From positions 3,442,576 through 3,506,575 of the forward strand of contig OX639991.1 of assembly GCA_951828585.1 (NCBI GenBank): a stretch of 64,000 bases of DNA, given 5' to 3'. This document shows positions 25,934-33,840 of this stretch, in pieces. Origin of the DNA: Longimicrobiales bacterium (GTDB taxonomy: Bacteria; Gemmatimonadota; Gemmatimonadetes; Longimicrobiales; Gaopeijiaceae). A program made the position numbers and the translations under genes. Under the pieces are notes generated by a model. It was given only the letters and a program-made list of their open reading frames with translations. It was not told where the DNA came from and searched no databases. Every line of letters begins with the position of its first letter. Within the stretch, counting starts at the first letter, position 1.

Positions 25934-27094
25934 ATGGGACACTACATGGACTACGCCGCCACCTCGGCGGTGCGCCCGCCGGAGGTGGCCGAAGCCGTCG
26001 CCAGGTTTCTGCGGGGCGTGGGCTGCTCGCCTGGGCGCGCGGGGCACTCCGGGGCGATGGAGGCGGCGCGCCTCGCCTTCCGTTGTCGCCGCGAACTCAC
26101 CCGGATCATGGGACTGCCGGGCGATCCCGGACGGGTCGCCTTCATGCAGAACGCCACCCACGCCCTCAACACCGCGCTCTGGGGCCTGCTCGCCCCCGGC
26201 GACACCCTGGTCATCTCGCAGTACGACCACAATGCGGTGCTGCGGCCGGCTCACTACCTGTCCGAACACCGTGGGGTGGAACTGCGAATGCTGTCGGGCA
26301 GTCCGGACGGCTCGGTCGACCTGGACGAGGCGGAAAGGCTGCTGGACGGCGCGCGCGTACTCGTCGTGAACATTGCATCGAATGTTCTGGGCACGCTCAT
26401 GCCGTTGCAGCCGCTGGCGCACATGGCGCACGAGGCCGGAGCGGTCGTTGTCGTCGACGCCGCCCAGTCGGCCGGGCACTGGAGCCGCAGTCTGGCCACC
26501 GAAGGGGCCGACGTGGTGGCCTTCACCGGTCACAAGGGGCTTCTGGGGCCCCAGGGTACCGGCGGTCTGTGGGTAAGGGAGGGGCTGGAGGTCGATTCGT
26601 TGCTGGTAGGAGGTACCGGAGGCGACTCCCGCAACAGGCTCATGCCCCCGGCCATGCCGGACCGACTGGAGGCGGGGACGGGGAATCCTCCCGGCATGGC
26701 GGGTCTCCTGGCTGGCTGCCGATTCCTGGAGGGGCAGGGGGTGGACGCCATACATGCGCACGAGATGTCGCTCAAGGCCGAACTCGTCGATGGCCTGTCG
26801 TCGGTGCCGGGACTCGACGTGCTCTCGCCCCCCGCGCCGGACGGCGTCCCCGTCGTGACCGTCAGGGCCCGGGAAATGGATGCCGCGTCCCTCGCCGAGC
26901 ATCTCGACCGGGAACACGGGGTCCAGACGCGCGCCGGGCTCCACTGCGCGCCCGAAGTGCACAGGATCCTGGGCACATCCGAAGAGGGGGCCGTCCGCTT
27001 CTCGCTGGGCTGGGCCTCGTCGCGGTGCGATGTGGAGGCCGCGGTGCAGGGCGTCGACGCCGTCCTCCGTCCGGTGGCGGTTCCGGTGGCTTGA
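25934..27094 (+). CDS. Class V aminotransferase-fold enzyme (cysteine desulfurase-like)
   Basis: The 386-residue product has the fold-type I PLP pattern of the cysteine desulfurase group: MDYAATSAVRPPEV at the start, NATHALNTAL, DAAQSAGH and the PLP-binding Lys201 in FTGHKGLLGPQGTG. Near the C-terminus GVQTRAGLHCAP places a Cys in the loop that carries the active-site Cys of NifS/SufS enzymes. The best fit is the stand-alone 'cysteine desulfurase family' rather than IscS or SufS, since no Fe-S assembly genes adjoin. GGAGGAG lies 7 bases before the ATG. Its stop overlaps the thpR start. Confidence 0.82.
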   Translation: MGHYMDYAATSAVRPPEVAEAVARFLRGVGCSPGRAGHSGAMEAARLAFRCRRELTRIMGLPGDPGRVAFMQNATHALNTALWGLLAPGDTLVISQYDHNAVLRPAHYLSEHRGVELRMLSGSPDGSVDLDEAERLLDGARVLVVNIASNVLGTLMPLQPLAHMAHEAGAVVVVDAAQSAGHWSRSLATEGADVVAFTGHKGLLGPQGTGGLWVREGLEVDSLLVGGTGGDSRNRLMPPAMPDRLEAGTGNPPGMAGLLAGCRFLEGQGVDAIHAHEMSLKAELVDGLSSVPGLDVLSPPAPDGVPVVTVRAREMDAASLAEHLDREHGVQTRAGLHCAPEVHRILGTSEEGAVRFSLGWASSRCDVEAAVQGVDAVLRPVAVPVA

Positions 27095-27732
27095 AACCAC
27101 TGAAACCCCTGCGCCTGTTCTTCGCGATCTGGCCGTCGGACGCGGTTCGGAAGAACCTGTGGCGCTCCCTGGCCCCCATGCGCGATGCCCTGCCTTCCGT
27201 GCGCTGGGTACCACCGGAGCGCCTGCACATCACGCTGCGTTTCATGGGCGACGTTTCGGCGGGGCTTCTGCCTCGCCTCGTCTCCGCGGCGGAGGCGCTG
27301 CACCAGGTGGCTCCGTTTGACATCGAACTGGCCGGGACGGGCACCTTTCCTCGGCGCGGCCCGCCCCGCATATACTGGGTGGGGGCGCGGAGCCGGCCGC
27401 TTCCCGGCCTCCGGGCAAGCCTGGACCGGGCGCTTGCCCGCGAGGGTCTGGATCACGAAGGCCGGATCTTTCGGCCCCACCTGACGGTAGGAAGAGCCAA
27501 CAGAGTTCGCTCTGGAAGGAGTGGTCCCACGCGCGGCGAGGTCGCGTCCATTCCGGATCTGGCATTCACGGTCGCGGCGATTCACCTTGTGCGCAGCGAC
27601 CTGCGTCCCGGTGGACCCCGCTACACGAATGTCCATCGGGCCATTCTGGGAACGGGGGATCCGCGGACGAGCCCCGCGTCGCCTGCCGAGCGCAACGCGG
27701 ATTCTCTTTCACGGGCTGCGACAGGAGAATAG
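27091..27732 (+). CDS. thpR: RNA 2',3'-cyclic phosphodiesterase (2'-5' RNA ligase family)
   Basis: The 213-residue product begins at TTG 27091, overlapping the previous TGA; no other start keeps the first strand (LRLFFAIWP). The two catalytic HxTx motifs of the 2H phosphoesterase fold are present: HITL at His46 and HLTV at His130. The family hydrolyses 2',3'-cyclic phosphate RNA ends and can ligate 2'-5' bonds in vitro. The roughly 25 C-terminal residues after 'YTNVHRAILG' are low complexity. It is co-transcribed with the desulfurase-like gene. Confidence 0.85.
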   Translation: MKPLKPLRLFFAIWPSDAVRKNLWRSLAPMRDALPSVRWVPPERLHITLRFMGDVSAGLLPRLVSAAEALHQVAPFDIELAGTGTFPRRGPPRIYWVGARSRPLPGLRASLDRALAREGLDHEGRIFRPHLTVGRANRVRSGRSGPTRGEVASIPDLAFTVAAIHLVRSDLRPGGPRYTNVHRAILGTGDPRTSPASPAERNADSLSRAATGE

Positions 27733-27740
27733 TCGAGAAA

Positions 27741-28400
27741 ATGGGCAAGGTGCTCAAGAGATTCGTTACCAGGACCGTCGTGTTGCTGGTGGCAGTCCTG
27801 GCGGCATATGTGGGTTGGAAGTGGGGCGGTGCGGTATTCCCGCGGGTGGAGGCCAGGCTGGGTATCGGCCAGGCCGGGGAGAGCGGGGAGCGGGTGTATC
27901 CGGTCACGCGAGAGACCGCGGCCCGGGCCGAGGGCAGGATCGACGCATTCCGCGTTTCCGATGACGCGGAATTGCGCCTCGAGTCTTCCGAGGTTTCGTC
28001 TCTTCTGCGATTTTCGACTCCGGGAATCGTGCCGGCCGGTGTCCTGGACCCGAGCGTCTCCTTCGACGAGGACAGGATGGAGGTTCGGGCCCGAGTGGTC
28101 CCCGCGCTGATCCCCGACCTGCCCCGATTGGGCGGAATTGCGGGCATTCTGCCGGATACGCTCCAGGTCGTCGTAGAGAGTTCACTCGATCTCTTCGGCG
28201 ATCAGGGATCGATGCTCGTGGTCGAGGGCATCGAGGTGCAGGGATGGCCGGTTCCGGCGCAGACGGTCCCGGAGATTCTGGAGGCGTTGGGCCAGAAACG
28301 GCTGCCGGGTACGCCCGCGTCGGCTGTGGTCGTCCCCGCGCTCGGAGGGCTCAGGGGGGCGTACATCGAAGACGGCAAACTGGTTCTGGTTCGAGCTTAG
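27741..28400 (+). CDS. Membrane-anchored protein of unknown function
   Basis: The 219-residue product has one N-terminal TM helix (VVLLVAVLAAYVGWKWG) after a basic cap, so the rest should face the periplasm. The mature part alternates hydrophobic and acidic strands (VSFDEDRMEVRARVVPAL, MLVVEGIEVQGWPV), suggesting a beta-rich lipid-binding-like fold such as DUF2140/DUF2993 proteins; that is only a resemblance. It starts 8 bases after thpR and precedes the NtrX-like gene by about 100 bp. Confidence 0.6.
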   Translation: MGKVLKRFVTRTVVLLVAVLAAYVGWKWGGAVFPRVEARLGIGQAGESGERVYPVTRETAARAEGRIDAFRVSDDAELRLESSEVSSLLRFSTPGIVPAGVLDPSVSFDEDRMEVRARVVPALIPDLPRLGGIAGILPDTLQVVVESSLDLFGDQGSMLVVEGIEVQGWPVPAQTVPEILEALGQKRLPGTPASAVVVPALGGLRGAYIEDGKLVLVRA

Positions 28401-28499
28401 CCCGTGGATGTAATCCCCCCGGCATTCGCCGCCCCTGGTGCCGGACCGGCTTCGCCCACGGACAGTTAGTCACTTGCGGACGGCGGAAGATCCGATCTA

Positions 28500-29858
28500 A
28501 TGGCAAGAATCCTGATCATCGACGACGAAGAGTCGGTCGGCGAGGCCCTTCGGCAGGTCTTCGAGTACGAGGGCCACCGGGTGCACCTGTGCAGCAACGG
28601 TCCCACCGGACTGATCGACTATCCGGATTTCGGGCCCGATGTGACCTTCCTGGATGTGAAGCTCCCGAAGATGGATGGCATCGAGGTCCTGGAGCGCATC
28701 CGGCAGGCCGACGCCGGGGCGGTCGTGGTCATGATTTCGGGGCACGGAACGATTGGGACCGCGGTGAAGGCGACGCGGAACGGGGCTTTCGATTTCCTCG
28801 AAAAGCCGCTCGACACGAACCGGCTGCTGGTCACCCTCAGGAACGCCCTCATGGTGCGTGGCCTGTCGGACAGCGTCGAGCGTCTGACCCACGAAATCGA
28901 GATCCATCACGGAATCGTCGGCGGTTCACGCGCGATCAAGCAGGTTCTCCAGGACATCGAGAAGGTGGGAGGCACCGACGCGCCCGTGCTGATCACCGGC
29001 GAGAACGGAACCGGGAAGGAACTCACCGCCCGGGCGCTGCACCGGCGCTCGACGCGCGCGGAACAGCTGTTCGTCGAGGTGAACTGCGCCGCCATCCCCT
29101 CCGAACTGATCGAATCCGAACTCTTCGGCCACGTGAAGGGCTCCTTTACCGGAGCGGTGGCCGACCGGATGGGAAAGTTCGAGCAGGCGCACAAGGGGAC
29201 GCTCTTCCTGGACGAAGTCGGAGACATGTCACTCGCGGCGCAAGCCAAGGTCCTGCGGGCGCTTCAGGGCGGCGACATCACCCCGGTCGGAGGGGCGCGA
29301 CCGGTATCCGTGGATGTGAGGGTCATCGCCGCGACCAACAAGGAACTCTACGAGCAGATCGACAGGGGCCAGTTCCGCGAAGACCTCCTCCACCGGCTCA
29401 ACATGGTCACCATCCGTGTTCCGGCGCTCCGGGAGCGGACGGAGGACATACCCATGCTGGTCAGGCACTTCGCAGAATTGACGCCCGGGACGTACGGGGT
29501 GCCGCGCAAGCACTTCAGCGACGGGGCCATGGAGGCTCTCGCACAGCCCGATTGGCCAGGCAACGTCCGTCAGCTCAAGAATGCGGTTGCGCGTCTGATG
29601 ATCCTCAGCCCGGGAGACGCGGTGGAGCGGCGCGATGTGACCCAGCTCGCGACCACCGGAGCCGCCGAGACCGGCGTCCCGGAAAGCATGATGGCGCTGG
29701 AGACCCTGAACGAGTTCAAGGAGGCGGCCGAGAAGGCTTTCATCGCGGAGAAACTGCGCGACTACGACTGGAATGTCTCGGAGGCCGCGAGGAGAATGGG
29801 AATGCCGCGCTCGAACCTGTACAAGAAGATCGAACGTCATGGTCTGGAACGGGAGTAG
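28500..29858 (+). CDS. NtrX-like sigma-54-dependent response regulator
   Basis: The 452-residue protein has a receiver domain with phospho-acceptor Asp52 (FLDVKLPKMDG), the NtrX-like MISGHGTIGTAVKATRNGAFDFLEKPL, an AAA+ domain with Walker A GENGTGKE (Gly167), the sigma-54 contact loop as GSFTGA (from Gly214, Ser in place of Ala), Walker B TLFLDEVGDM, and a Fis-type HTH (NVSEAARRMGMPRSNLYKKI). It should activate sigma-54 promoters when phosphorylated. No kinase adjoins it. The NtrY-like kinase at 15009 is the closest candidate partner. Confidence 0.9.
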   Translation: MARILIIDDEESVGEALRQVFEYEGHRVHLCSNGPTGLIDYPDFGPDVTFLDVKLPKMDGIEVLERIRQADAGAVVVMISGHGTIGTAVKATRNGAFDFLEKPLDTNRLLVTLRNALMVRGLSDSVERLTHEIEIHHGIVGGSRAIKQVLQDIEKVGGTDAPVLITGENGTGKELTARALHRRSTRAEQLFVEVNCAAIPSELIESELFGHVKGSFTGAVADRMGKFEQAHKGTLFLDEVGDMSLAAQAKVLRALQGGDITPVGGARPVSVDVRVIAATNKELYEQIDRGQFREDLLHRLNMVTIRVPALRERTEDIPMLVRHFAELTPGTYGVPRKHFSDGAMEALAQPDWPGNVRQLKNAVARLMILSPGDAVERRDVTQLATTGAAETGVPESMMALETLNEFKEAAEKAFIAEKLRDYDWNVSEAARRMGMPRSNLYKKIERHGLERE

Positions 29859-29954
29859 GGACGTGCCGACCTCGCCGATCCCGGTAGACCGTGGGCGTCG
29901 TCCACGTCCTGCAAGCGGGGTGTCACAGTCGACTGCCGGTAGCAGGGTGAGAAC

Positions 29955-30806
29955 ATGAGTCTATCTCCACGTCCCGATCCCTCTGCCGGATCTCTCGACC
30001 AGTACCTCCAGGAGATCAGCCGCTATCCGCTGCTCGACCGGGATGAGGAGGTGCGTCTCGCCCAGGGGATCAAGCGCGGCGAGGAGGAGGCGCTGGACAA
30101 GCTGGTGCGTTCCAACCTTCGCTTCGTCGTCACGGTCTCGAAGAAGTACCAGAACCAGGGCGTGCCCCTCCCCGATCTGATCAACGAGGGGAATCTCGGC
30201 CTGATCAAGGCCGCCCGGAAGTTCGACGAGACGAGGGGGATCAAGTTCATCAGCTACGCCGTCTGGTGGATCAGGCAGGCGATTCTGCAGGCGCTGGCCG
30301 AGCAGAGCAGGATCGTGAGGGTTCCGCTGAACCGGGCGGGGGTGCTTCATCGCATCGTAAAACGCAAGGCCATGCTGGTTCAGGAGCTGGGCCGGGAGCC
30401 CACCGCTACCGAGATTGCGGAGGAGGTGGACCTCACGCGCCAGGAGGTGGAGAAGACGCTCGCCATCGCACGCGCCCATATTTCCCTCGATGCGCCCGTT
30501 GCCCCGGGCGAGGACGGCCGCCTGCTCGACTACCTGCCGGATCGGGTGTCCCCAAGCCCCGACGAACCGATCATTGAGAAGGCGCTCACCGAGGCCCTTG
30601 AAGCCGCCCTCGGGACCCTGCACGCCCGGGAGGCCAAGGTCCTGCGCCTCTACTTCGGTCTCGGTGACGAAGACCCCATCTCCTTGGAAGGCATCGGCTC
30701 CAGGTTGGGCGTGACGCGCGAGCGGGTGCGGCAGATCAAGGAGCAGGCTCTCAAGCGTCTGCGCCACGCGTCGAGGGCCAGAGTGCTGAAACCCTTCACC
30801 GATTGA
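29955..30806 (+). CDS. RNA polymerase sigma factor, RpoD/SigA type (group 1/2)
   Basis: The 283-residue product has region 1.2 (SLDQYLQEISRYPLLDRDEEVRLAQ), region 2 including NLRFVVTVSKKYQNQGVPLPDLINEGNLGLIKA and the -10 reading segment SYAVWWIRQAI, region 3, and region 4.2 (GVTRERVRQIKEQALKRLRH). It lacks the acidic region 1.1 and the non-conserved insert, as in short SigA-like factors of several phyla. It may be the housekeeping factor or a close group 2 relative; the rest of the genome is needed to decide. It precedes rplU by 170 bp. Confidence 0.9.
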   Translation: MSLSPRPDPSAGSLDQYLQEISRYPLLDRDEEVRLAQGIKRGEEEALDKLVRSNLRFVVTVSKKYQNQGVPLPDLINEGNLGLIKAARKFDETRGIKFISYAVWWIRQAILQALAEQSRIVRVPLNRAGVLHRIVKRKAMLVQELGREPTATEIAEEVDLTRQEVEKTLAIARAHISLDAPVAPGEDGRLLDYLPDRVSPSPDEPIIEKALTEALEAALGTLHAREAKVLRLYFGLGDEDPISLEGIGSRLGVTRERVRQIKEQALKRLRHASRARVLKPFTD

Positions 30807-30840
30807 CGGTCCCCACTTTCCTTGCTCCCGACAACTCGCA

Positions 30841-30884
30841 GCTGCGCGAGATTTGCTGCGCGAGATGCTGCGCGAGATTTGCTG
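30841..30884 (+). repeat. Triple direct repeat upstream of rplU
   Basis: GCTGCGCGAGATTT, GCTGCGCGAGAT and GCTGCGCGAGATTT follow each other directly, then a partial fourth GCTG runs straight into a TTGACC -35 element. Position and phasing (14, 12, 14 bp) suggest protein binding sites or slippage repeats at the rplU promoter. Confidence 0.75.
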
Positions 30885-30912
30885 TTGACCACGGAAGCGC
30901 CTTGGCTACCTT
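30885..30912 (+). promoter_or_regulatory. Candidate rplU-rpmA promoter
   Basis: TTGACC (30885-30890) matches the sigma-70 -35 box at five of six positions. Sixteen bases later TACCTT (30907-30912) is a weak -10 box. Transcription would begin near 30919, leaving a leader of about 55 nt before rplU. Its location between the sigma factor gene and rplU supports it. Confidence 0.5.
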
Positions 30913-30918
30913 TATGGG

Positions 30919-30939
30919 CTGTCCGGCCTTGCTGGACAG
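30919..30939 (+). promoter_or_regulatory. Leader hairpin before rplU
   Basis: CTGTCC (30919-30924) and GGACAG (30934-30939) are a perfect 6-bp inverted repeat with a 9-nt loop, in the predicted 5' leader about 37 bases before the rplU ATG. It could be an autoregulatory L21 leader structure, as known for rplU in other bacteria, but no family match can be claimed. Confidence 0.35.
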
Positions 30940-30976
30940 ATCGTTACACGAATACAACCACTCTGGCGGAGCACTC

Positions 30977-31288
30977 ATGTTCGCTGTATTCAGGACCGGC
31001 GGGAAGCAGTTTCGGGCCGAACCCGGGAGAACTCTTCTGATTCCCTCGCTGGATGTCGAAGCGGGGGAGTTGGTGACCTTCGACGATGTTCTGTTGGCGG
31101 GATCGGGGGAGGAGGTCTCGGTGGGGGAGCCCACGTTGGAGGGGGTGAAGGTCACGGCGGAGGTGCTGGCCCACGACCGCACGAAGAAGATCACGGTCTT
31201 CAAGCGCAAGCGTCGTAAGGGCTACCGGCGCAAGCAGGGACATCGCCAGAAATTCACCGTCGTGCGTGTCGCCGACATCACGATCTAG
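30977..31288 (+). CDS. rplU: 50S ribosomal protein L21
   Basis: The 103-residue product shows the L21 pattern: MFAVFRTGGKQFRAEPG at the start, FDDVLL, and the basic C-terminal KRKRRKGYRRKQGHRQKFTVVRV, split here for brevity as KRRKGYRRKQGHRQ. ATG 30977 is chosen because the family begins here and GGAG lies 5 bases upstream; an in-frame extension to 30803 is not L21-like. It binds 23S rRNA near L20 in the large subunit. It is followed by rpmA after 9 bases, the usual pair. Confidence 0.97.
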   Translation: MFAVFRTGGKQFRAEPGRTLLIPSLDVEAGELVTFDDVLLAGSGEEVSVGEPTLEGVKVTAEVLAHDRTKKITVFKRKRRKGYRRKQGHRQKFTVVRVADITI

Positions 31289-31297
31289 GAGGATTCG

Positions 31298-31549
31298 ATG
31301 GCTCACAAGAAAGGCGTAGGGTCGTCTAGGAACGGACGCGACAGCAATCCAAATCGTTTGGGCGTAAAGCGTTACGCAGGTGAGAAGGTGTTGGCGGGGA
31401 ACATTCTGGTGCGTCAGCGGGGTACCCGTTTCCATCCGGGGAACAATGTGGGCCGGGGGCGGGACGATACCCTGTTCGCCAAGGCGAACGGTGTCGTGAA
31501 GTTCGAGAATCTGCGCCGGCGCCGGGTCGTTTCGGTCTACGCGGACTAG
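31298..31549 (+). CDS. rpmA: 50S ribosomal protein L27
   Basis: The 83-residue product has the classic N-terminus [17 protein letters not shown], which reaches the peptidyl-transferase centre, then RLGVKRY and the [13 protein letters not shown] core. It begins directly with MAHKK, so it has no cleavable N-terminal extension of the Firmicutes type. AGGAGG lies upstream of the ATG. A 469-bp gap with an apparent structured RNA follows. Confidence 0.97.
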   Translation: MAHKKGVGSSRNGRDSNPNRLGVKRYAGEKVLAGNILVRQRGTRFHPGNNVGRGRDDTLFAKANGVVKFENLRRRRVVSVYAD

Positions 31550-31639
31550 GAATCGCCGCGCCTTCCAGGTCGGTTGAAGGACCGGATCCGACACCTCAGC
31601 CGAAAAAAAAGCTTGCGGTTTCGGAGTTGGTGTATTAAC

Positions 31640-32020
31640 GTAGTTGCCCCGAAGCGGAGGAGGCGGCCCGAAAGGGACGCAGCCGAAACGGAGGGGTCGG
31701 GCCTCGGAGAGGACCACGATGGGGGAAACCCCGGAAGGGCAGCCAGCCGAGGGTCGACGCGCCGAGGGGCGCCGGAGACGGCAAACCGAGGCGGGCGCGG
31801 AACCGGGTTTCGGCCGGAACCGCGACGGCTGCGGGGTCGCTGGAAGCAGCCGAAGTCCCCGGGAACGGGGGACGGCCCGAAAGGTGGAGACACCGGACGG
31901 GAGCAAGAGACGGGAGACCGGTCGCAGCACATGGCGGCGCCGAAACGGAGCCTTCCAACTCGCCAGCGAGACGAAGCCCCCGAGCGGGTGGTGTGCTGCC
32001 CGCCGGGGGCTTTCTCTGTT
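31640..32020 (+). ncRNA. Candidate large structured non-coding RNA, family unknown
   Basis: There is no convincing reading frame here, but the plus strand can fold into many short GC stems closed by GNRA tetraloops: CCC-GAAA-GGG (31667-31676), GGGG-GAAA-CCCC (31721-31732), GCCG-GAGA-CGGC (31771-31782), a 7-bp stem with GGAA (31855-31873), GGTG-GAGA-CACC (31883-31894) and CGG-GAGA-CCG (31911-31920). There is also GGCTGC/GCAGCC (31827-31851) and CTCG-CCAG-CGAG (31959-31970). On the minus strand these loops would not be GNRA, so the sense strand is plus. A TATTAA box (31633-31638) after an A-tract may be its promoter, and a rho-independent terminator closes it. I looked for hallmark sequences of RNase P RNA, tmRNA, 6S RNA and SRP RNA and found none. 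It could also be a long structured 3' UTR of rplU-rpmA. Confidence 0.5.
31976..32020 (+). terminator. Rho-independent terminator
   Basis: GCCCCC-GA-GCGGG (31976-31988) pairs with CCCGC-C-GGGGGC (31999-32010) around a 10-nt loop, followed by TTTCTCTGTT. The T-rich tract is on the plus-strand side only, so it ends rightward transcription, from the candidate RNA or the rpmA operon. It overlaps the end of the convergent chorismate mutase gene by two bases. Confidence 0.8.
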
Positions 32021-32387
32021 AACCCCTCCCGGGACGTGACGGCTTGCCGGACCGTGCGAGCGGCGGGGATTGCTCCTTCCGGGCCGAAGCCATGATCTGC
32101 CAAATCAGGTTCCGCACCAATTCCTCGTCCACGCCGGCACTCCTGGCCAGCGTTGCCGCCTTGCGCACCACGACCGCCTCTCGCTTGGGGTCGGTTACCT
32201 GCCGCCCGAGGCGCGCCTTGAGAGCCCCGACTTCCCGCACCAGGTCCTTCCGCCGGGCCAGGACGCGAACCAACTCCTGATCACAGTCCAGAATTTCCTC
32301 GCGCAGGCGCTCGAGATCGACGGTGCCGGAGGGCGAACCTCTGCCCGGGGGCGAAGTTACCTGTAACCTATGGTCGTTGTCAGACAT
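32019..32387 (-). CDS. Chorismate mutase, AroQ class
   Basis: The 122-residue all-helical protein follows the AroQ pattern: LERLREEILDCDQELVRVLARRKDLVREVGALKARLG, then the DPKREAVVVRKA helix and a last helix ending VRNLIWQIMASA. The Arg, Lys, Asp and Glu positions that hold chorismate are recognisable. It converts chorismate to prephenate for Phe and Tyr synthesis. ATG 32387 is chosen because it overlaps the symporter stop by 8 bases. A Pro/Arg tail follows the fold. It is a free-standing domain without prephenate dehydratase or dehydrogenase. Confidence 0.85.
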   Translation of the reverse strand: MSDNDHRLQVTSPPGRGSPSGTVDLERLREEILDCDQELVRVLARRKDLVREVGALKARLGRQVTDPKREAVVVRKAATLARSAGVDEELVRNLIWQIMASARKEQSPPLARSGKPSRPGRG

Positions 32388-33840
32388 GTAGATAACCCTC
32401 CACGTGCTCGCCATCCTGGGGCGTTCCACGCAGGCTGACGACCAGAAGAACCGGGATGTGGGCGATCAGCCCCAGAATGCCTTCGTGCATGCCCAGCGGT
32501 TTCAGCTCCGGCATCAGGAAGAAGAAGACCGATACGGCCGAACCCACGAGCAACCCGGAGACGACACCGGCGGTCGTGGCCCGTCTCCAGTACAGCGCCG
32601 CGAGCATGGCCGGCATGTACTGGCAGATGATCCCGTAGGACGCCAGCAGCAGGTCCACCAGCGAGAAGCCCTCCACCAGCGCGAAGAGATAGGCCAGGGC
32701 GCCGACCAGGACCACCAGGATTCGCATCAGCAGCCGCTGTCCCTTGTCCGAGAGCTTCCAGAACGGCTGCACGCCGTCTTCCACGACCACCGACGCCGCG
32801 CCGTGGAGCAGTGCGTCGCCCGTGGACATCGACGCGGACAGCGCCCCGGCGCAGAAGAGGCCCACGACCAGCGCGGGCAGTTCCGAACGAAGGACCAGGA
32901 AGGGAAGGATGAAATCGGCCTGGTCGGGCGATTCCGGAAAGAGAACGCCCGCGAAGCCGATCAGGAAAACCGGGATCAGGAAGAGCTGGAAGGTGGGGAA
33001 GAGGATGACGGTCCGGCGGATGATCTTGTCGTTCCTGGCCGTGTACGCCTTCATGAAGAGGTGGGGCCACATGGTGACTCCGATGGCGCTCGCCAGGATC
33101 GCGGTGGAGTACCCTCCCCAGCTCCACGGCTCGCCGCTTCCGGTCAGGCCCGGGAGCGACAGAAGCTCGGGGCGTTCCGCCATGATCTGCTCGAACATCG
33201 GACCCACGCCGCCGTAGAGGTGATAGGGTAGATAGATCCCCAGCGCCCACGCGATGACCAGCATGACGACGCCCTGGAAGGTGTTGGTCCAGCCGACCGC
33301 TGAAACGCCGCTGGAGAGCACGTACACGAGCACGATCGCATACGCCACCGCCGCGCCCGCCGCCAACGGAATCCGCCCGTCGGTCACCGCTTCGATCACG
33401 ATGCCCGCCCCTCGCATCTGGATGGTCACGTAGGGGACGAAGGCGGCCAGGGTCAACACGGCCAGCATGGCGGAGAGCCCCCGCGACGGAAAGCGTCCCA
33501 CCAGCAGCTGCGCCTGGGTCACGAACCCGAAGCGGCGTCCCAGTGCGGCGACCTTGGGGCCCATCGCGTACCACGGAGCCATGCCCAGGACACCGTAGGT
33601 GAGGATGTAGAAGGCGGCTGCCCCGCGAGAGTAGGCCCACCCCGGTCCGCCCAGAAAGGCGAAGGCCGAAAAGACGGTGGCCCCGGTGATGAAGTACATG
33701 ACCAGGAGGCCGAAGTCGCGGTCGCCGGCCACGTACCCCTGGACGCTCCGTGACGCGCGCCGGCCGGCCATGAGCCCGACGCCGAGGGTGACCGCCAGGT
33801 AGGCGAAGATGATGACGGTGATCAGCGATGACTTGTCCAT
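32380..33840 (-). CDS. Sodium:solute symporter family permease
   Basis: The 486-residue product has about 13 hydrophobic helices. SSS-family signatures include ADRDFG-like GDRDFG after TM1, VFSAFAFLGGPGWAY, the long GLFCAGALSASMSTGDALLHGAASVV in the sodium-binding helix region, and YWRRAT near the end. With a DUF3311 partner upstream, the closest functional analogy is the MctP-type monocarboxylate permeases, but the substrate is not decided by sequence. Its ATG shares one base with the stop of the DUF3311 gene, and its end overlaps the chorismate mutase start. Confidence 0.9.
   Translation of the reverse strand: MDKSSLITVIIFAYLAVTLGVGLMAGRRASRSVQGYVAGDRDFGLLVMYFITGATVFSAFAFLGGPGWAYSRGAAAFYILTYGVLGMAPWYAMGPKVAALGRRFGFVTQAQLLVGRFPSRGLSAMLAVLTLAAFVPYVTIQMRGAGIVIEAVTDGRIPLAAGAAVAYAIVLVYVLSSGVSAVGWTNTFQGVVMLVIAWALGIYLPYHLYGGVGPMFEQIMAERPELLSLPGLTGSGEPWSWGGYSTAILASAIGVTMWPHLFMKAYTARNDKIIRRTVILFPTFQLFLIPVFLIGFAGVLFPESPDQADFILPFLVLRSELPALVVGLFCAGALSASMSTGDALLHGAASVVVEDGVQPFWKLSDKGQRLLMRILVVLVGALAYLFALVEGFSLVDLLLASYGIICQYMPAMLAALYWRRATTAGVVSGLLVGSAVSVFFFLMPELKPLGMHEGILGLIAHIPVLLVVSLRGTPQDGEHVEGYLHV

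Noticed and set aside
24524-27214. Open minus-strand frame of 896 codons
   Set aside because: Antisense to comM and the desulfurase-like gene, composition unlike a protein; a frame shadow.
30841-30884. CRISPR-like array upstream of rplU
   Set aside because: Units of 12-14 bp abut each other; no spacers.
31640-32020. RNase P RNA, tmRNA, 6S or SRP RNA
   Set aside because: The conserved core segments of these RNAs were not seen on either strand. Short resemblances (GGGGGAAACCC, GCAAACCG) to RNase P are not backed by the P4 core.
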